DNA of 50,160 nucleotides from Suillus spraguei (lineage: Eukaryota; Basidiomycota; Agaricomycetes; Boletales; Suillaceae), in NCBI GenBank assembly GCA_016800925.1, contig JABCPU010000473.1, positions 1 through 50,160 of the forward strand. Reading direction: 5' to 3'. Positions 21,597 to 31,940 of this stretch are shown in pieces. The translations under genes and the position numbers were made by a program. The notes under the pieces were generated by a model, which saw only the letters and a program-made list of their open reading frames with translations, had not been told where the DNA came from and ran no database searches. Within the stretch, counting starts at the first letter, position 1. Each line of letters begins with the position of its first letter.

Positions 21597-23146
21597 TCAG
21601 TTCAACAAATACTCCATCAACTTTGCACGAACTTGGTGGCCAGGAGTACCTTGATATGAGGTGTCTCCAGCACCCACCTCATCTACATCATGGTCTGTGT
21701 CCACTGCAGGCATATAGGCCTGGAGAGCTGACTCTTCAGTGGTGCTCTTGATCCCACGATGCTCTTCAAACCGAATCACCATGTTGTGAAGGATGAGGCA
21801 GCACTGGACCCAGTAAGAAATATATGCAAGGTGTTTGTCATGCTGCAGTGGGTGTCGAAGTTCTCGAAGAGACTGAAAGCGATTTTTAAGAGCAGCAAAT
21901 GCATGCTCTACCCGGACACGAACCTGAATCACCAAAAATAAATGGACACAAGAAAAAATCAAATAACACACATACTCTGGAAAGGGCAGTGTTGAATGCC
22001 TTCTGGTCACTGGTTAAAGCCCCATTGACAGGCTTCTTGAAAGGGGGGATGCACCATGGTTCTAATGGATAGGCACTATCTGCCCAGATCCAGTGGTCAT
22101 CTCCAAGAAGTGTTGCATGATGATGGTAAATATGAGTAGATCGGAATGCATATGCATCATGTGCACTTCCAGTGTGACCAATAGCATAATCTGCTATAGC
22201 AAGATTGTGGATCATAATAACTGCCTAAAAGAATTTGAATTAGAGAAAGACCTATAAATAAAATAAAATGAAATACCTGGCAGTTGAGGGAGTACTGAGA
22301 CTTCCTACTATAAAAAGTCTCACCATAGAGACCTGGCTTATCACAAAGAGCTATCAATGATCCATCAGCAGCTAGGATACCATTCCGCCACTCTGGGCAA
22401 GTACGGTCCTGAACATACTTCCGGGAATGACCAGCATCATTTGAGTCAAGATCAGGGAAGAATATGAATTTGTCATGCTTGCCAAGCAGGGCAATCATGA
22501 CACGATTAGTGCAGTTTGTGACTGACCCAACACTAACACCTGCCCACTGGCAGACATCCTCATTTGAGATTGAATTGCCATAGTGGCCAGCACGGTTAAG
22601 AAATATTGCAAGTTGGATGGCAACAGGAAGTTGGGGATTGTTGGATTGATTGTGGAAAATGGGAGCATCAATGATCTCATTGAGGATATCATCAAATATT
22701 TCTGGAGAAACACGTAGCTTCTTCTGGAATAGGTGGGGGCGATGCATAGTGAAGTGATCAAGTAGTTGGATCTGTGGGGCTCGCATAGGGGGCTCATCTG
22801 GTCGGTTAAGGACACTAGCAACCTCTATCTCATCCCGAAGAGCAGTGAGTGAGCCAAGAAGTTGAGCAAATTGCTCATGGATCACAAATGAGCCAACACT
22901 TGAGGTCCTGGAATGTCCTGAAGCATTGGACATGGACATAGGGGACATAGGGGACATGGGGGACATGGGGGACATAGGGGACATAGGAGATATAAGGGAT
23001 AAAGGGGATGGGGTCCTAATATCAGACATAGCTGAGTCTGAACTATCATCATCTTGTGTGGCATGTTCAACCCATGCCATAGCCACATCTAAGCTAGCAG
23101 AATCTATCTGTTTGAGCAGTTCTTGACGTTGTGACTGGCGAGGCAT
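21597..23146 (-). CDS. PIF/Harbinger DDE transposase
   Basis: The first in-frame ATG is at 23146 (MPRQSQRQELLKQIDSASLD). Introns of 52 bp each, 22225-22276 (GTATTT to TTTTAG) and 21924-21975 (GTATGT to TTCAG), restore one protein of about 480 residues. The N-terminus has an SPM tripeptide repeat (GGACAT-type, 22930-22990). Then come SNEDVCQWAGVSVGSVTN (helix-turn-helix-like) and the catalytic landmarks: LAADGSLIALCDKPG, YAIGHTGSAHDAYAFRSTH, WIWADSAYPLEP and VRVEHAFAALKNRFQSLREL, with Asp-Asp-Glu positions all present. A C-terminal YISYWVQCCLILHNMVI completes the DDE_Tnp_4 pattern. The enzyme would excise and reinsert the element at TWA sites. No broken codon was seen. Confidence 0.88.
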
Positions 23147-23412
23147 TGGGGGTGATATGTTATCATCTCCTATCGATGACTCTGCGCAAGGTTTAAGCGG
23201 AGTTTGAATTTTGCTTGTGCGTGCGTCTAACCCTAACCCCAAAATTGGGACTTCGATAATTCAAAGCAATCGAAGCGCTAAGTATTTCGAACGGAGTTTA
23301 AATTTGGCTTTTCAAGCGGATTTTCAGAATGTTTCAAAGCATCTTTCAGAGCGTTTCAGAACCGTTTCAGAACCGTTCCAGAAGGTTCAGAATTTTACTT
23401 TGAATACCCTTA

Positions 23413-23928
23413 TTGCCGGATTTTATGAAAAGCTTCAAAGAAGCCTTTGACCCAGTGGATACCAAAGGAACCGCACTAACAAAACTTAGAGACCTCAAAC
23501 AAGGAAGCGGTGATCTCCATACCTACATCGCTGACTTTGAGGCCCTTGCGGCCAAGGCCCATATCACCGATGATGCAACAAAGATTCAATTCTTCCAAGA
23601 TGGCCTGAACATGGGTATCCTTACCAAGCTTTTCGCACCAGGAGATGTCTCAGAAGTATTCCGCGAGGTTGTGCTGCAATGTGTTTCCATTGACAACTCC
23701 CACCATTGTCTTCAAGCAATATGGACACGTCATGCTCCACAACAGAAGAAGAAGAACTATGGGAACGCACGTTACACACCTAATCGCGACCTCAATGCAA
23801 TGGTCGTAGATCGAATCTCCGACATGGAGAGATCCGAATGCATGAAGAAGGGACAATGCTTCGGATGTAAGAAGACCGGACACCGTATTCACAATTGTCC
23901 TGAAAGAAAGAAGAAGACACCACTCTGA
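23413..23928 (+). pseudogene. D1 gag, C-terminal part with CCHC knuckle
   Basis: It resumes capsid sequence after the Harbinger element: DFMKSFKEAFDPVDTKGTAL, LRDLKQGSGDLHTYIADFEA, KIQFFQDGLNMGILTKLF, then the nucleocapsid knuckle CFGCKKTGHRIHNC (C-x2-C-x4-H-x4-C, about 23866-23907). The stop at 23926 (CTC TGA) corresponds to CTC CGA in the D3 copy, a CpG-type change, so the stop is secondary. Confidence 0.92.
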
Positions 23929-24119
23929 CAAGCTGAAGTCAAAGACAAAGAAGATGAAGAAACAGTGAGGCGAGTTGTAGAGGATTTTTGAATTGGAGAC
24001 ACAAAGATTCAATGTATGTTTCTCCCAATGTATTACTAAGACTTGTATGCGCTGTAGGTGAAACAAAAGAACTTCATGTCCCTATTACCCTTCACTTCAC
24101 TCACGTACTCACTTAAAAT

Positions 24120-24548
24120 CCGTCGACACTACTGCCGTCATCGACTCTGGCGCAGCAGGAACATTTATTTCTGAAGAATTTGTGAAACTCCATCAGATCA
24201 CACGGCGAAAACTCAAAACACCATTTCGAGTTACCACAGCAGATGGAACTCTAATCAAAGGAGACCAATCACACACTACTGTCTCCTAGTGGTCAAAATT
24301 GATGAACGAACCATGTATGGAAAATTCAATATCACCAAACTAGGAAGAAGAGATCAAATCCTTCTGGGAATTCCGTGGTTACGCGCAATGAACCCAAGTA
24401 TAGATTGGGCCACTGAAACACTCACCCTTTCTCAAACAATGAAATCAGACGAAATTGAAATTGACATAGATACCGATCGGAAGAAGAACGGGTTGCCCCG
24501 GTCTTCTGTTTCCATCCCAAGAAATGGCAACATTCACAACTTCTGAGA
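24120..24548 (+). pseudogene. D1 aspartic protease region
   Basis: The reading contains VIDSGAAGTFISEEFVKLHQ (active-site DSGA), TRRKLKTPFRVTTADGT, then after a frameshift near 24270 KIDERTMYGKFNITKLG and ILLGIPWLRAMNPSIDW, the second protease landmark. It would cut the Gag-Pol polyprotein. Broken by indels. Confidence 0.88.
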
Positions 24549-25145
24549 TCCCCCATTGTCTCTTCAATTCCTAAAGATCCCGAACTGGAAGTACAAATTC
24601 CGCATACTATAGACCCCACTCCCCGTGTACAACTGCCGCAAGCAGTATCACCAATTCCTCGCGCAGAAAAGCGCAAGAACGAATCCGAAACCGAGTATCG
24701 GACCGGACCAGAACCTATTGAGCAATGGCCAATAGAAGAGCAGAAGTATGGGAAGAGAAAAGCGGAAGAAGAAATCCCTGGACAAGATACAAACGTACCA
24801 AAACTATCCAAGTTTTATGTTCCCCCGAAAACTCTCCCAAATACTTCTTCAGCTTCAATTGAAGAAATCCCTGATGGAGAAGAACCCATGCCCTCGTTGA
24901 TTCCAACAGAGGATGATGACTAATTCAACATTATGCAAGATGTCTGGCATGCACCAGAAGTATGTGGAATTTCCTCTTACGAGCTTGGAGATGGAGAATT
25001 CCTTGTGGATATGACACTGATGGAGTTAACATGAGAATTATCGAAGAAGTATCCATGGATACACCCCTTACACGAGATGGACTTCTCAACTCGAACAAAC
25101 TCCCCTTTCTCCTCCGAAATACAGTAACAAAGCCAAGAATTCGCC
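24549..25145 (+). pseudogene. D1 protease-RT linker
   Basis: This Glu/Lys/Pro-rich connecting region is conserved among D copies: PISSIP-type start, RAEKRKNESE, and VWHAPEVCGISSYELGDGEF with IIEEVSMDTPLTRDG near the end. It has frameshifts and no recognised enzymatic domain. Confidence 0.75.
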
Positions 25146-26058
25146 ATGGATGAGAAGGAGAAAAGAAAGAAATCCTTCAAAGAATTGGTCCCGGAATATT
25201 TGCACGATTTACGGACGTCTTTGCAAAGACGGACTAAACAAACTACCTCTGAACGACCTGGTATTGATCATTGGATCAATACTAAACCCGGTTTTATCCT
25301 CGCACGTCTAAGGTCTATCCACTATCAGAAAAAGAACGCGCTGCCGTCAAAACGTTTATTGATGAAAAAGTTGCGAAAGGTTTCATCTCAGAATCAAAGT
25401 CACCCAAAGCAGTGGCTTCTTCTTTGTGGGAAAGAAGAGTGGAGAATTGCGCCCCTGTCAAGATTATCGCTACATCAATGATTGGACAGTCAAGAACACT
25501 TATCCACTTCCACTTCCTATCTCCCTTGTCGTACGCCTTCACAATGCACAGTTCTTTACGAAAATGGATATTCGGTCCGGTTATAATAACATTCACATCC
25601 ATCCCAATGATCGCTGGAAAGCAGCATTCACTACAGAATTCGGCCTCTTTGAACCGAATGTCATGTTCTTTGGCCTCTGCAATTCCCCAGCAACTTTCCA
25701 AGCATACATGAATCACACTTTCCAGCAGGAAATCAATGAAGGATGGATGGTTATCTACATGGACGATATTCTGATTTTCTCCATGACTATGGCAGAACAC
25801 CGCGAACAGACAAGATGGGTTTTGATGAAAATACGAAAGGAACATCTGTTCTTAAAACCGGAGAAATGCACCTTTGATGCAGAAGAAGTGGAATACCTCA
25901 GAATGATAATTCACCCTGGACAAGTTGCTATGGATACCGCCAAGACCAAGGGAATTTCCGAATGGCTGGTACCAAAATCTGTGAAAGATGTCCAGTCATT
26001 CCTCGGCTTTTGCAACTTCTACCGCACGTTCATCTCCCATTACTCTGATATCGCCTGA
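25146..26058 (+). pseudogene. D1 reverse transcriptase
   Basis: An N-terminal piece (KKSFKELVPEYLHDL, ERPGIDHWINTKPGF) is out of frame with the core. From 25426 the core reads [63 protein letters not shown] (YMDD at 25756-25767) and FLGFCNFYRTFISHYSDIA. A TGA at 26056-26058 stands where D3 has AGA. The polymerase copies the element's RNA into DNA in the particle. Confidence 0.95.
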
Positions 26059-26991
26059 CCCCTTATTGAATTGACAAAGAAAGATAAGGCCTTTGATTGG
26101 TCAACCGAATGTATGGACACCTTCGAAGAATTGAAACGACGCTTCACATCCCAACTGGTACTCCATAACCCTGATCCTTCCCAGCAATTTGCCATTGCTA
26201 CTGATGCTTCGCTTGTAGCAACTGGCGGAGTTCTCTTGCAAACCGATGATAATGGTGTTTATCACCCATGCGCATACCTCTCACAGTCTTTGAACCCTGC
26301 AGAATGCAATTACCAAATCTTTGATCGGGAAGTCCTTGCCGTGATCAGGGCATTGAATGAATGGCGTCATTATCTTGAAGGAAACCCACACCCCGTCCTG
26401 GTATTCACTGACCACAAGAATCTTCTATACTTTAGAAGTGCACAGAAGCTTAACCGTTGCCAAGCACGTTGGCAACTGATTCTATCTATTTATGACATTG
26501 AACTGCATCATGTTGCAGGTACTAAATTAGCAATACCCGATGCACTATCTCGCTGGCCCGATTATGACTCTGGAAAGGACGATAACGAGGACCAGACTCT
26601 CCTCCCTGACGCTCTATTCGTTCGTCTTATCGACACTGATTTGAAGGATGTTTTGTCATCCTCTGATCCCCTCGACGACCCTGTCTTCAAGACAGCATCT
26701 GACGCCCTTGATGGTGTATGCCTTCCTCCTATGAAATCAGCACTCTCTGACTTGAAGATTGAGGAGAACGTCCTCTATTTTAAGAATCGTGCCTACATCC
26801 CACCGGCCCATCGTCCTGATATCTTGAAAAGGTATCATGATCATCCTACTGTGGGTCATCCCGGTAGATTCAAAACTGAAGAACTTGTCAAACGGGAAGC
26901 CTGGTGGCCCGCTATGGGCTCTTATATTCGGCAATACATCGAGGGTTGCGCCCTTTGTCAGCAAATGAAAGCGGATACACATCCTGTCTAG
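26059..26991 (+). pseudogene. D1 RNase H and integrase zinc-binding domain
   Basis: The frame reads [55 protein letters not shown] and GTKLAIPDALSRWPDYDSG, the RNase H of gypsy elements with its acidic residues. It then reads RYHDHPTVGHPGRF and CALCQQMKADTHPV, the HHCC zinc finger of integrase. The TAG at 26989-26991 replaces the CGA of D3. Confidence 0.93.
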
Positions 26992-27880
26992 CCTCCGCTT
27001 GCACCGATTCCTTCGTCTGCAACTCGCCCCTTTTCTCAGGTCTCAGTCGATCTTATCACTGATCTCCCTGTCTCTGGAGGCTTTGACAGTATCTTGGTCG
27101 TGGTAGACCATGGCCTTATGAAGGGGGTAATTATTATCCCTTGTTTGAAAACCATCACTTCCGAAGGCATTGCCAAACTTTTCTTGAAACATGTTTACCG
27201 TCAATTTGGACTCCATGACAAAGTCATCTCGGATCGAGGCCCGCAATTCCTATCTCGCTTCTCTAAGGAACTTGCTCGACTTCTCGATTACGTCATTGCC
27301 CCTTCCACGGCTTATCACCCTCAGACTGATGGTCAAACTGAAAGGCTTAATCAAGAACTTGAAACATATCTATGCATCTATTGCCGCAACAATCCTGAAA
27401 ATTGGGTAGAACATCTACCAATCGCCGAATTTGTCCATAACCATCGAAAACACGATGCAAGGAACACATCACCCTTCTATCTGATGATGGGATACGAACC
27501 ACGTGCCATCTCTCATCTAATCCCTGACTCACCTGTCCCTGCAGCAGAAGATCGAGTACGATCTCTGCAGAAGATAAGAGAAGAAGCAATCGCCTGCCAT
27601 AACATCGCAATGAAACAATGGCTGAACGATCCCGAGGAGAAAAATACACTCCATGGAAGATCGGAGACAACGTCTGGCTATCTGCTGCCAATCTTAGACT
27701 CAAACTCCCATCGCGGAAACTTGCACCAAAATGATATGGACCTTTCCCAATCATTGATGTCCTATCGCCCATCACATTCACACTCAAACTCCCCCACAAT
27801 GGAAGATTCATCCTACGTTCCATGCTTCAGTGTTATCATCCTATAGCGAAACAGACATACACAGTCCGAACTTCCCCGAA
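26992..27880 (+). pseudogene. D1 integrase core and GPY/F module
   Basis: Core motifs are FSQVSVDLITDLPVSGGFDS (first Asp), GLHDKVISDRGPQFLSRFSK (second Asp) and AYHPQTDGQTERLNQELE (Glu), so the DDE triad is kept. It continues with NWVEHLPIAEFVHNHRKHDA. After about 27640 a frameshift is needed to read the GPF/Y-type segment ([12 protein letters not shown]). The enzyme would insert the cDNA into chromatin. Confidence 0.93.
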
Positions 27881-28081
27881 CCACCACCTGACATCATCGA
27901 AGAAGAAGAAGAAGAATACGAAGTAGAAGCAATTCTTTCTCACAAAGGAAACGGCATTCGCTGACGCTATCTTGTTTCCTGGAAAGGATACTCATCGGGA
28001 GATAACGAATGGCTCCCAGAAAAGAACTTGAAGAACTCCGCTCAAATCCTGAATGCTTATAAGAAGCAACACTCCCTCTGA
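27881..28081 (+). pseudogene. D1 chromodomain
   Basis: After a Glu-rich stretch the frame reads [15 protein letters not shown], one TGA (from CGA), [20 protein letters not shown] and [12 protein letters not shown]. This is a chromodomain (E-V-E-x-I-L, Y-L-V-x-W-K-G-Y, N-x-W-x-P), which in chromoviruses steers integration to marked, often heterochromatic, histones. The stop at 28079-28081 ends pol. Confidence 0.93.
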
Positions 28082-28137
28082 TTATTCTTCAGTCAATCAA
28101 ATCGCACCACACACTTGATCAACTAACACCGTTCGAA

Positions 28138-29617
28138 ATGTCTTTTCCTACTGCTTACATCACCCCCATTACTATCACCAACAATGACTCCGACTCTGAT
28201 GCAGAAAATTACGGAACCCTTACCACTGAAATCGACAACACCTCTTACATCGAAGCCGCCCTTCTATGCGAAGGACACGCTCTCGAGATCGAAAGAATCC
28301 TCACTGAAAGAGGTGCCTTCCCCGCTTTACTCCTCATTAATATCATTCACACCGCTGCCCTCATTGAAACCACTATCAATGAGACCACAGAAATCACGTA
28401 CCGCCAGCATATCCTACATCTACAAAAACGCATTCGTTCTTACGCTATGCTGTTGCTTCCCGGTTCTTTTAAAAGCGATGTTGAACAAGCTATTCACATC
28501 ATGGCCGAACATCGAGCAGGTGTTGCTTGACCTCCTGCTCCGCAAAGAGATACAGATCCACTTCCAGTCCCTCCACCCTCTTCTTTGTGCATTTATTCTA
28601 ACCTTGATGCCTTTACTGGCTTATACACTGCTGTCCAAGAAATTGGACAACTCACCAATGCAGTCGTTGAAACTATCCAGCAATCAGTCACAGAAACAAG
28701 AGCGGCTAGAAATTTAGTCGAAGAAGCTATCACTGATTTACAGCAGACTCAAGTGGATCTTGCTTCTCCATGAACCCCATCCCCCATTGAACAATCTACT
28801 TCGCCGCCCCCTGTTATCATATCCCATATCCCATGACCACCCTGCATGGTTATACGAACCATACACGGACGAGCAGTGTGAAGCCGCAAAAAGATTAGGA
28901 ATCCCTGTTGCTGAGTTAGTAGCACTTGGTCCTCGACTTTGTGACCTCCGTATTCACCCCCCAATGTCCATTCCATCATCATTTGGTCCAATGGACCCTG
29001 TTTCGCCAGTCCTAGTAAAGGACTTCGGTATAACTTCCCCTTCCTCCTCTAACGAACTCCTTGCAGCTGCTGAACGAGCAACTACCCCTGATCTCCCAAC
29101 ATCAGAATACACTCTTACCATCAACCAGCAGGCACAGCTCAGGTGTGACAACACCAAAACCTTAAAGCGTATGAAATGGAACAAGGGAAAGAAGCACGCC
29201 AGATCCACTAGTCCCAAGCCCATTAGTTCACCATCGCCATTATGTATATCCACCTCCAATCCTGATGAAAACATGAAATGCCGTGTCTGCGGACTACTTG
29301 GGCATCAACAGAAGAACTGTGTGGAATACCAGTGTAGGATTTGCAGATACTGGTCACCTACCCATCTATCCATCTATTGTCCTCGATGAGTCAGGACTCC
29401 CCCTTTTAGGTTAACCTGGAAAGATGACGGATTCTACAATGCACTTCGTTCTTGGGAACGACAGCTTGACGATGAACGAATTCAAGCAGAAAAAAGGAGG
29501 GACTCTAAACAACGAGCCGGTGCTGAAGAAGCCGCGTACATGAGGAGTGGGTCGTTTGCTGATGAGGACTACGAGTATAGCGACGATCTGGTTTACTATG
29601 CTAATCAGAGCGAGTAA
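28138..29617 (+). pseudogene. D1 extra 3' ORF with tandem zinc knuckles
   Basis: A separate gene lies between the chromodomain and the 3' LTR, with its own ATG 57 bp after the pol stop. Part 1 (28138-28836) reads MSFPTAYITPITITNNDSDS, a helical region, then a predicted coiled coil (TAVQEIGQLTNAVVETIQQS). After one frameshift near 28850, part 2 reads WLYEPYTDEQCEAAKRLGIP, a basic stretch (KTLKRMKWNKGKKHARSTS) and two knuckles, CRVCGLLGHQQKNC and CRICRYWSPTHLSIYC (C-x2-C-x4-H-x4-C and C-x2-C-x5-H-x4-C). An acidic tail ends at TAA 29615. All four in-frame stops are TGA, explicable as CGA deamination. Total about 490 codons. No signal peptide or membrane span, so not env-like. Possibly RNA or DNA binding; function unknown. 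Confidence 0.72.
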
Positions 29618-29635
29618 AGTCGGTGACTTTACCTG

Positions 29636-29649
29636 TAAAAAGGGGGTAA
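29636..29649 (+). promoter_or_regulatory. D1 polypurine tract
   Basis: TAAAAAGGGGGTAA ends directly at the 3' LTR (TGTTACAATC). A purine run here is where plus-strand DNA synthesis starts in LTR retroelements. Confidence 0.8.
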
Positions 29650-30124
29650 TGTTACAATCATATGTACCCCGATTCATTTTCTCTTTGTCTCCTTTACTTG
29701 TATATCATGTCACATGACTCTGACTCATATGCTCAATGCATCTGTACTATAGTTGCCTTCCTTCTTTGGATACGCACTTACATTCTCACGTCTCCCTCGG
29801 TCCGTGCGCACATATTGGTCTATTTAAGCATGTTGTACTACGCTTGTATACTTTACTTTAATCTTACTGGGTTTTACCTGGAACATCCTTCGCTTAGGTC
29901 TCCAACCTAAGTCGTCTTGAATCGTCTCTAAGTCTAAGCACTCCTTAGTCTTGGTCTCTATTCTTGTAGAACCTCTTAGACTTGTCTTTGAGGCCGAACC
30001 CTTGATAGTACTCAGAACGCATTCCTTGTACTTTCACCCTGTCCTCTTCTGGACATTGTAGAACTTCCCAGCAGACCATCAGTGTCTTTTCACTGTCGCT
30101 GGTGATGCCACCACAGTCATAACA
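29650..30124 (+). repeat. D1 3' LTR
   Basis: Runs from TGTTACAATCATATGTACCC to CCACCACAGTCATAACA and is followed by the ACCCA duplication. The TATTTAAG box and ACTTTAATCTTACTGGG are present. Confidence 0.95.
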
Positions 30125-30129
30125 ACCCA

Positions 30130-30895
30130 AGAGGACTGCGATAGAAGCATGCCACTGGAACTAGCATCATAAGTAGCGGTACTACCGAGGTCGAGATATA
30201 GTCAGAAACAGTTGCATTGAGTGAGCAATGTTGAGCGGTGATATCAGTGGTAGCGGTAAGGTTGTGAGCGGTGCAGAGAAACAGTAAAGAAGGCCGCAGT
30301 ACTTTCAGTGGTAAAGCAGTGGTGCATGAGAAGTTCAGTCAATAATAACAGTCAAAAGTCCAGTGGTAATGGAGAACAAGCATGATTGAATAACGAGCGA
30401 TAAAGAAACTTTCAAGACTAAGTCTACTAATGGGTAGATCCAGAGCTAGACAATAATCCTGACCTATAGTACGTGCAATGGTGTAAAATCAGGTACTGTA
30501 TTGTGTGGGGTATGCGGTGCTTATATCCTAAATCATATGTACTCGGAATACTCTAGGCGAGATCAGTAGCGCTGGAGTGTGGTAACCGCCGTAAGTAAAC
30601 ATAGCGCGAGGTGCTGTGGCATGAGGCAACATGTAATAAGGCTTGCTGTGGAATCAGTGATAATGAACATAAAACAAATGACGCACCAAATGGAGCTATG
30701 TGGACGCAGCAAGGACATGGGAGGACATCAGTACGTGGAATGAGGTGCAGTAGTCGGTATGGTGTGCGGTAAGCATGGGATGCTGCCGGTAATGCTAAAG
30801 GGGTAAGACAGCCATGGACAAGTGGTAACTCCTATAGATGTGAGACGAGTGTCAAAAGATAGGGTTTTAAGCCCAGCGCCAATATGTTCGTTACA
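30130..30895 (-). repeat. LTR-like unit A, remainder split by D1
   Basis: It matches the A unit at 13917-14915 from CCGGAACTAGC onwards, including GCTTATATCC, CTAGGCGAGATCAGTAGC and the terminus AATATGTTCGTTACA. Its first portion should be 18521-18600, on the other side of D1. In this orientation it would be the promoter-bearing end, reading leftwards toward the gag-only gene. Confidence 0.75.
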
Positions 30896-30918
30896 GCGGT
30901 AACAGTATATCAGCAGTA

Positions 30919-31938
30919 CAGTACACTTTTTCATAACGCATAATGTCGGGACCCCTCCCAGGCTATGCATTATCACCCCTTATGCATTACCAAGTTGTGT
31001 GACATATGTGACACATTGTGATGCCATGTAACCTCCCTCAAGAGTGTGACATCTGAGAGCAATACAAAACATATTATTTTCTATTTACTGCCAAAGTATG
31101 AATCAATTGTTATCTGCTTTGCTCCGCAAATTTCCTCTCTGTGCACACAAGCCCTAAATGCCCGCAGCCATTTTGAGAGATCAAATGAGAGCTTGAGTTC
31201 ACCAAATTGAAGGCAAGCATCTTCGAGTTGCTGGCACAGCATGAATACTTGCGTGAAAGTGTACTCCAGCGTCGCATTTTCATCTTCATTGCCGTCCTTG
31301 CTATCTGAATCCACCTCTATGATATCCCCCCTTTCAATTGCCATTTGTCTTCAAACTTCCTCAACAATCTCGTTGTCCCCACCCAGAAACTTGTAATCAT
31401 GATCACCAACTTCCCTCTCTTCAACAGGGTCCAAAAGCTCTTTGATTGTGGGTGGCTTGCCAAAAATTTGGTTACGAGACTTCAGACCGCCAACTGAATT
31501 CATGAGTTCAATCTCAAGGGTTGTAACTTGGGTGAGTATCTTTGGACATGCGGGAATCCAGATCTTGAGGCCAGTTCGTTGAGATGCAGTAGTAGCTAGT
31601 ATACCAACAGCTTCGTGTGCAGTAGCTATGTCACCCTCAGTATCCATAACTGCCTTCAAATTTGCGGGTCTTATTGGACATGCAAGAGGAGAACAAAGAC
31701 AATTTTTGACACTGCTATGCACTTTAGATAGTCTAAACTACATTAGTATAGGTGCTGACAGTGACTGATGCTGACCCGAACACTGCCTCATAATGCATAA
31801 ATAAGCCCGGAGGCTTATGCATTATGCATTATGCATTTTGCATGCATATTGCCTGCGTCCCTCAACGGGACCCACCCAAAGGTGATGCATTATCAAAATT
31901 ATGCATTATGGGGCCATGCATTATGAAAAAGTGTACTG
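30919..31938 (-). mobile_element. Pogo-like (Tc1/mariner) element, internally deleted
   Basis: A 1020 bp unit is flanked by TA (30917-30918 and 31939-31940). The terminal repeats are 18 bp and identical, CAGTACACTTTTTCATAA, and AGTA before the left end extends the symmetry. Just inside both ends are repeated TATGCATTA/CATAATGC words. It retains only the 3' part of a DDE_1-type transposase, so it is a deletion derivative that would need a helper. Confidence 0.82.
31081..31722 (-). pseudogene. Pogo-like DDE_1 transposase, C-terminal remnant
   Basis: Two adjoining stretches lie in the same frame. Upstream: LLDPVEEREVGDHDYKFLGG and DNEIVEEV, then one TGA (from CGA, in V-R-Q), then MAIERGDIIEVDSDSKDGNE, CQQLEDACLQFGELKLSFDL, LRAFRACVHREEICGAKQ and the end ITIDSYFGSK. 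The acidic GDIIEVDSD and the final T-x-D-S-Y/F-F are typical of the tail of basidiomycete pogo/Tigger-type transposases. The catalytic DDE part is missing. Confidence 0.72.
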
Positions 31939-31940
31939 TA

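Larger units (their letters stand above)
19462..23409. mobile_element. PIF/Harbinger DNA transposon, apparently intact
   Basis: A 3948 bp element is flanked by TTA at 19459-19461 and 23410-23412, the 3 bp duplication usual for Harbinger. Its ends are inverted: GGGATTCAAAGTAAAA on the left, and GGGTATTCAAAGTAAAA on the complement of the right end, followed on both sides by GTTCTGAAACG-like subterminal repeats. It carries two convergent genes, a SANT/Myb-like protein (plus) and a DDE transposase (minus), the standard two-gene Harbinger layout. Outside the TTA sites the gag of D1 resumes directly, so the insertion is younger than D1. Both genes read through with plausible introns, so it may be autonomous. 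Confidence 0.93.
18601..30124 (+). mobile_element. Chromovirus D1 (Ty3/gypsy with chromodomain), full length, interrupted
   Basis: It has two LTRs of 473 and 475 bp and an identical 5 bp target duplication ACCCA (18596-18600 and 30125-30129). The order is gag with CCHC knuckle, protease, RT, RNase H, integrase and chromodomain, then an extra ORF, a purine tract and the 3' LTR. This gag-pol order with a C-terminal chromodomain defines chromoviruses. A Harbinger transposon (19462-23409) sits in gag. Without it the element is about 7.6 kb. Stops and frameshifts in every domain show it is inactive. RT YMDD and integrase DDE residues are still present. Confidence 0.95.

Noticed and set aside
22240..22425. 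Possible structured RNA or tRNA in the window
   Set aside because: No cloverleaf with GGTTCRANNCC box, and no rRNA-like sequence, was found here or elsewhere by eye. A tRNA scan would be decisive.
22926..22995. GGACAT microsatellite as a separate feature
   Set aside because: It lies in frame in the Harbinger transposase and encodes the SPM repeats, so it is described there.
25315..25845. A 176-codon minus-strand frame
   Set aside because: Antisense of the D1 RT core; the same shadow appears over D0 and D3.
28138..29617. The extra D1 ORF as an envelope gene
   Set aside because: No signal peptide, no membrane-spanning segment and no cleavage-site-like sequence are visible; the C-terminus has zinc knuckles.
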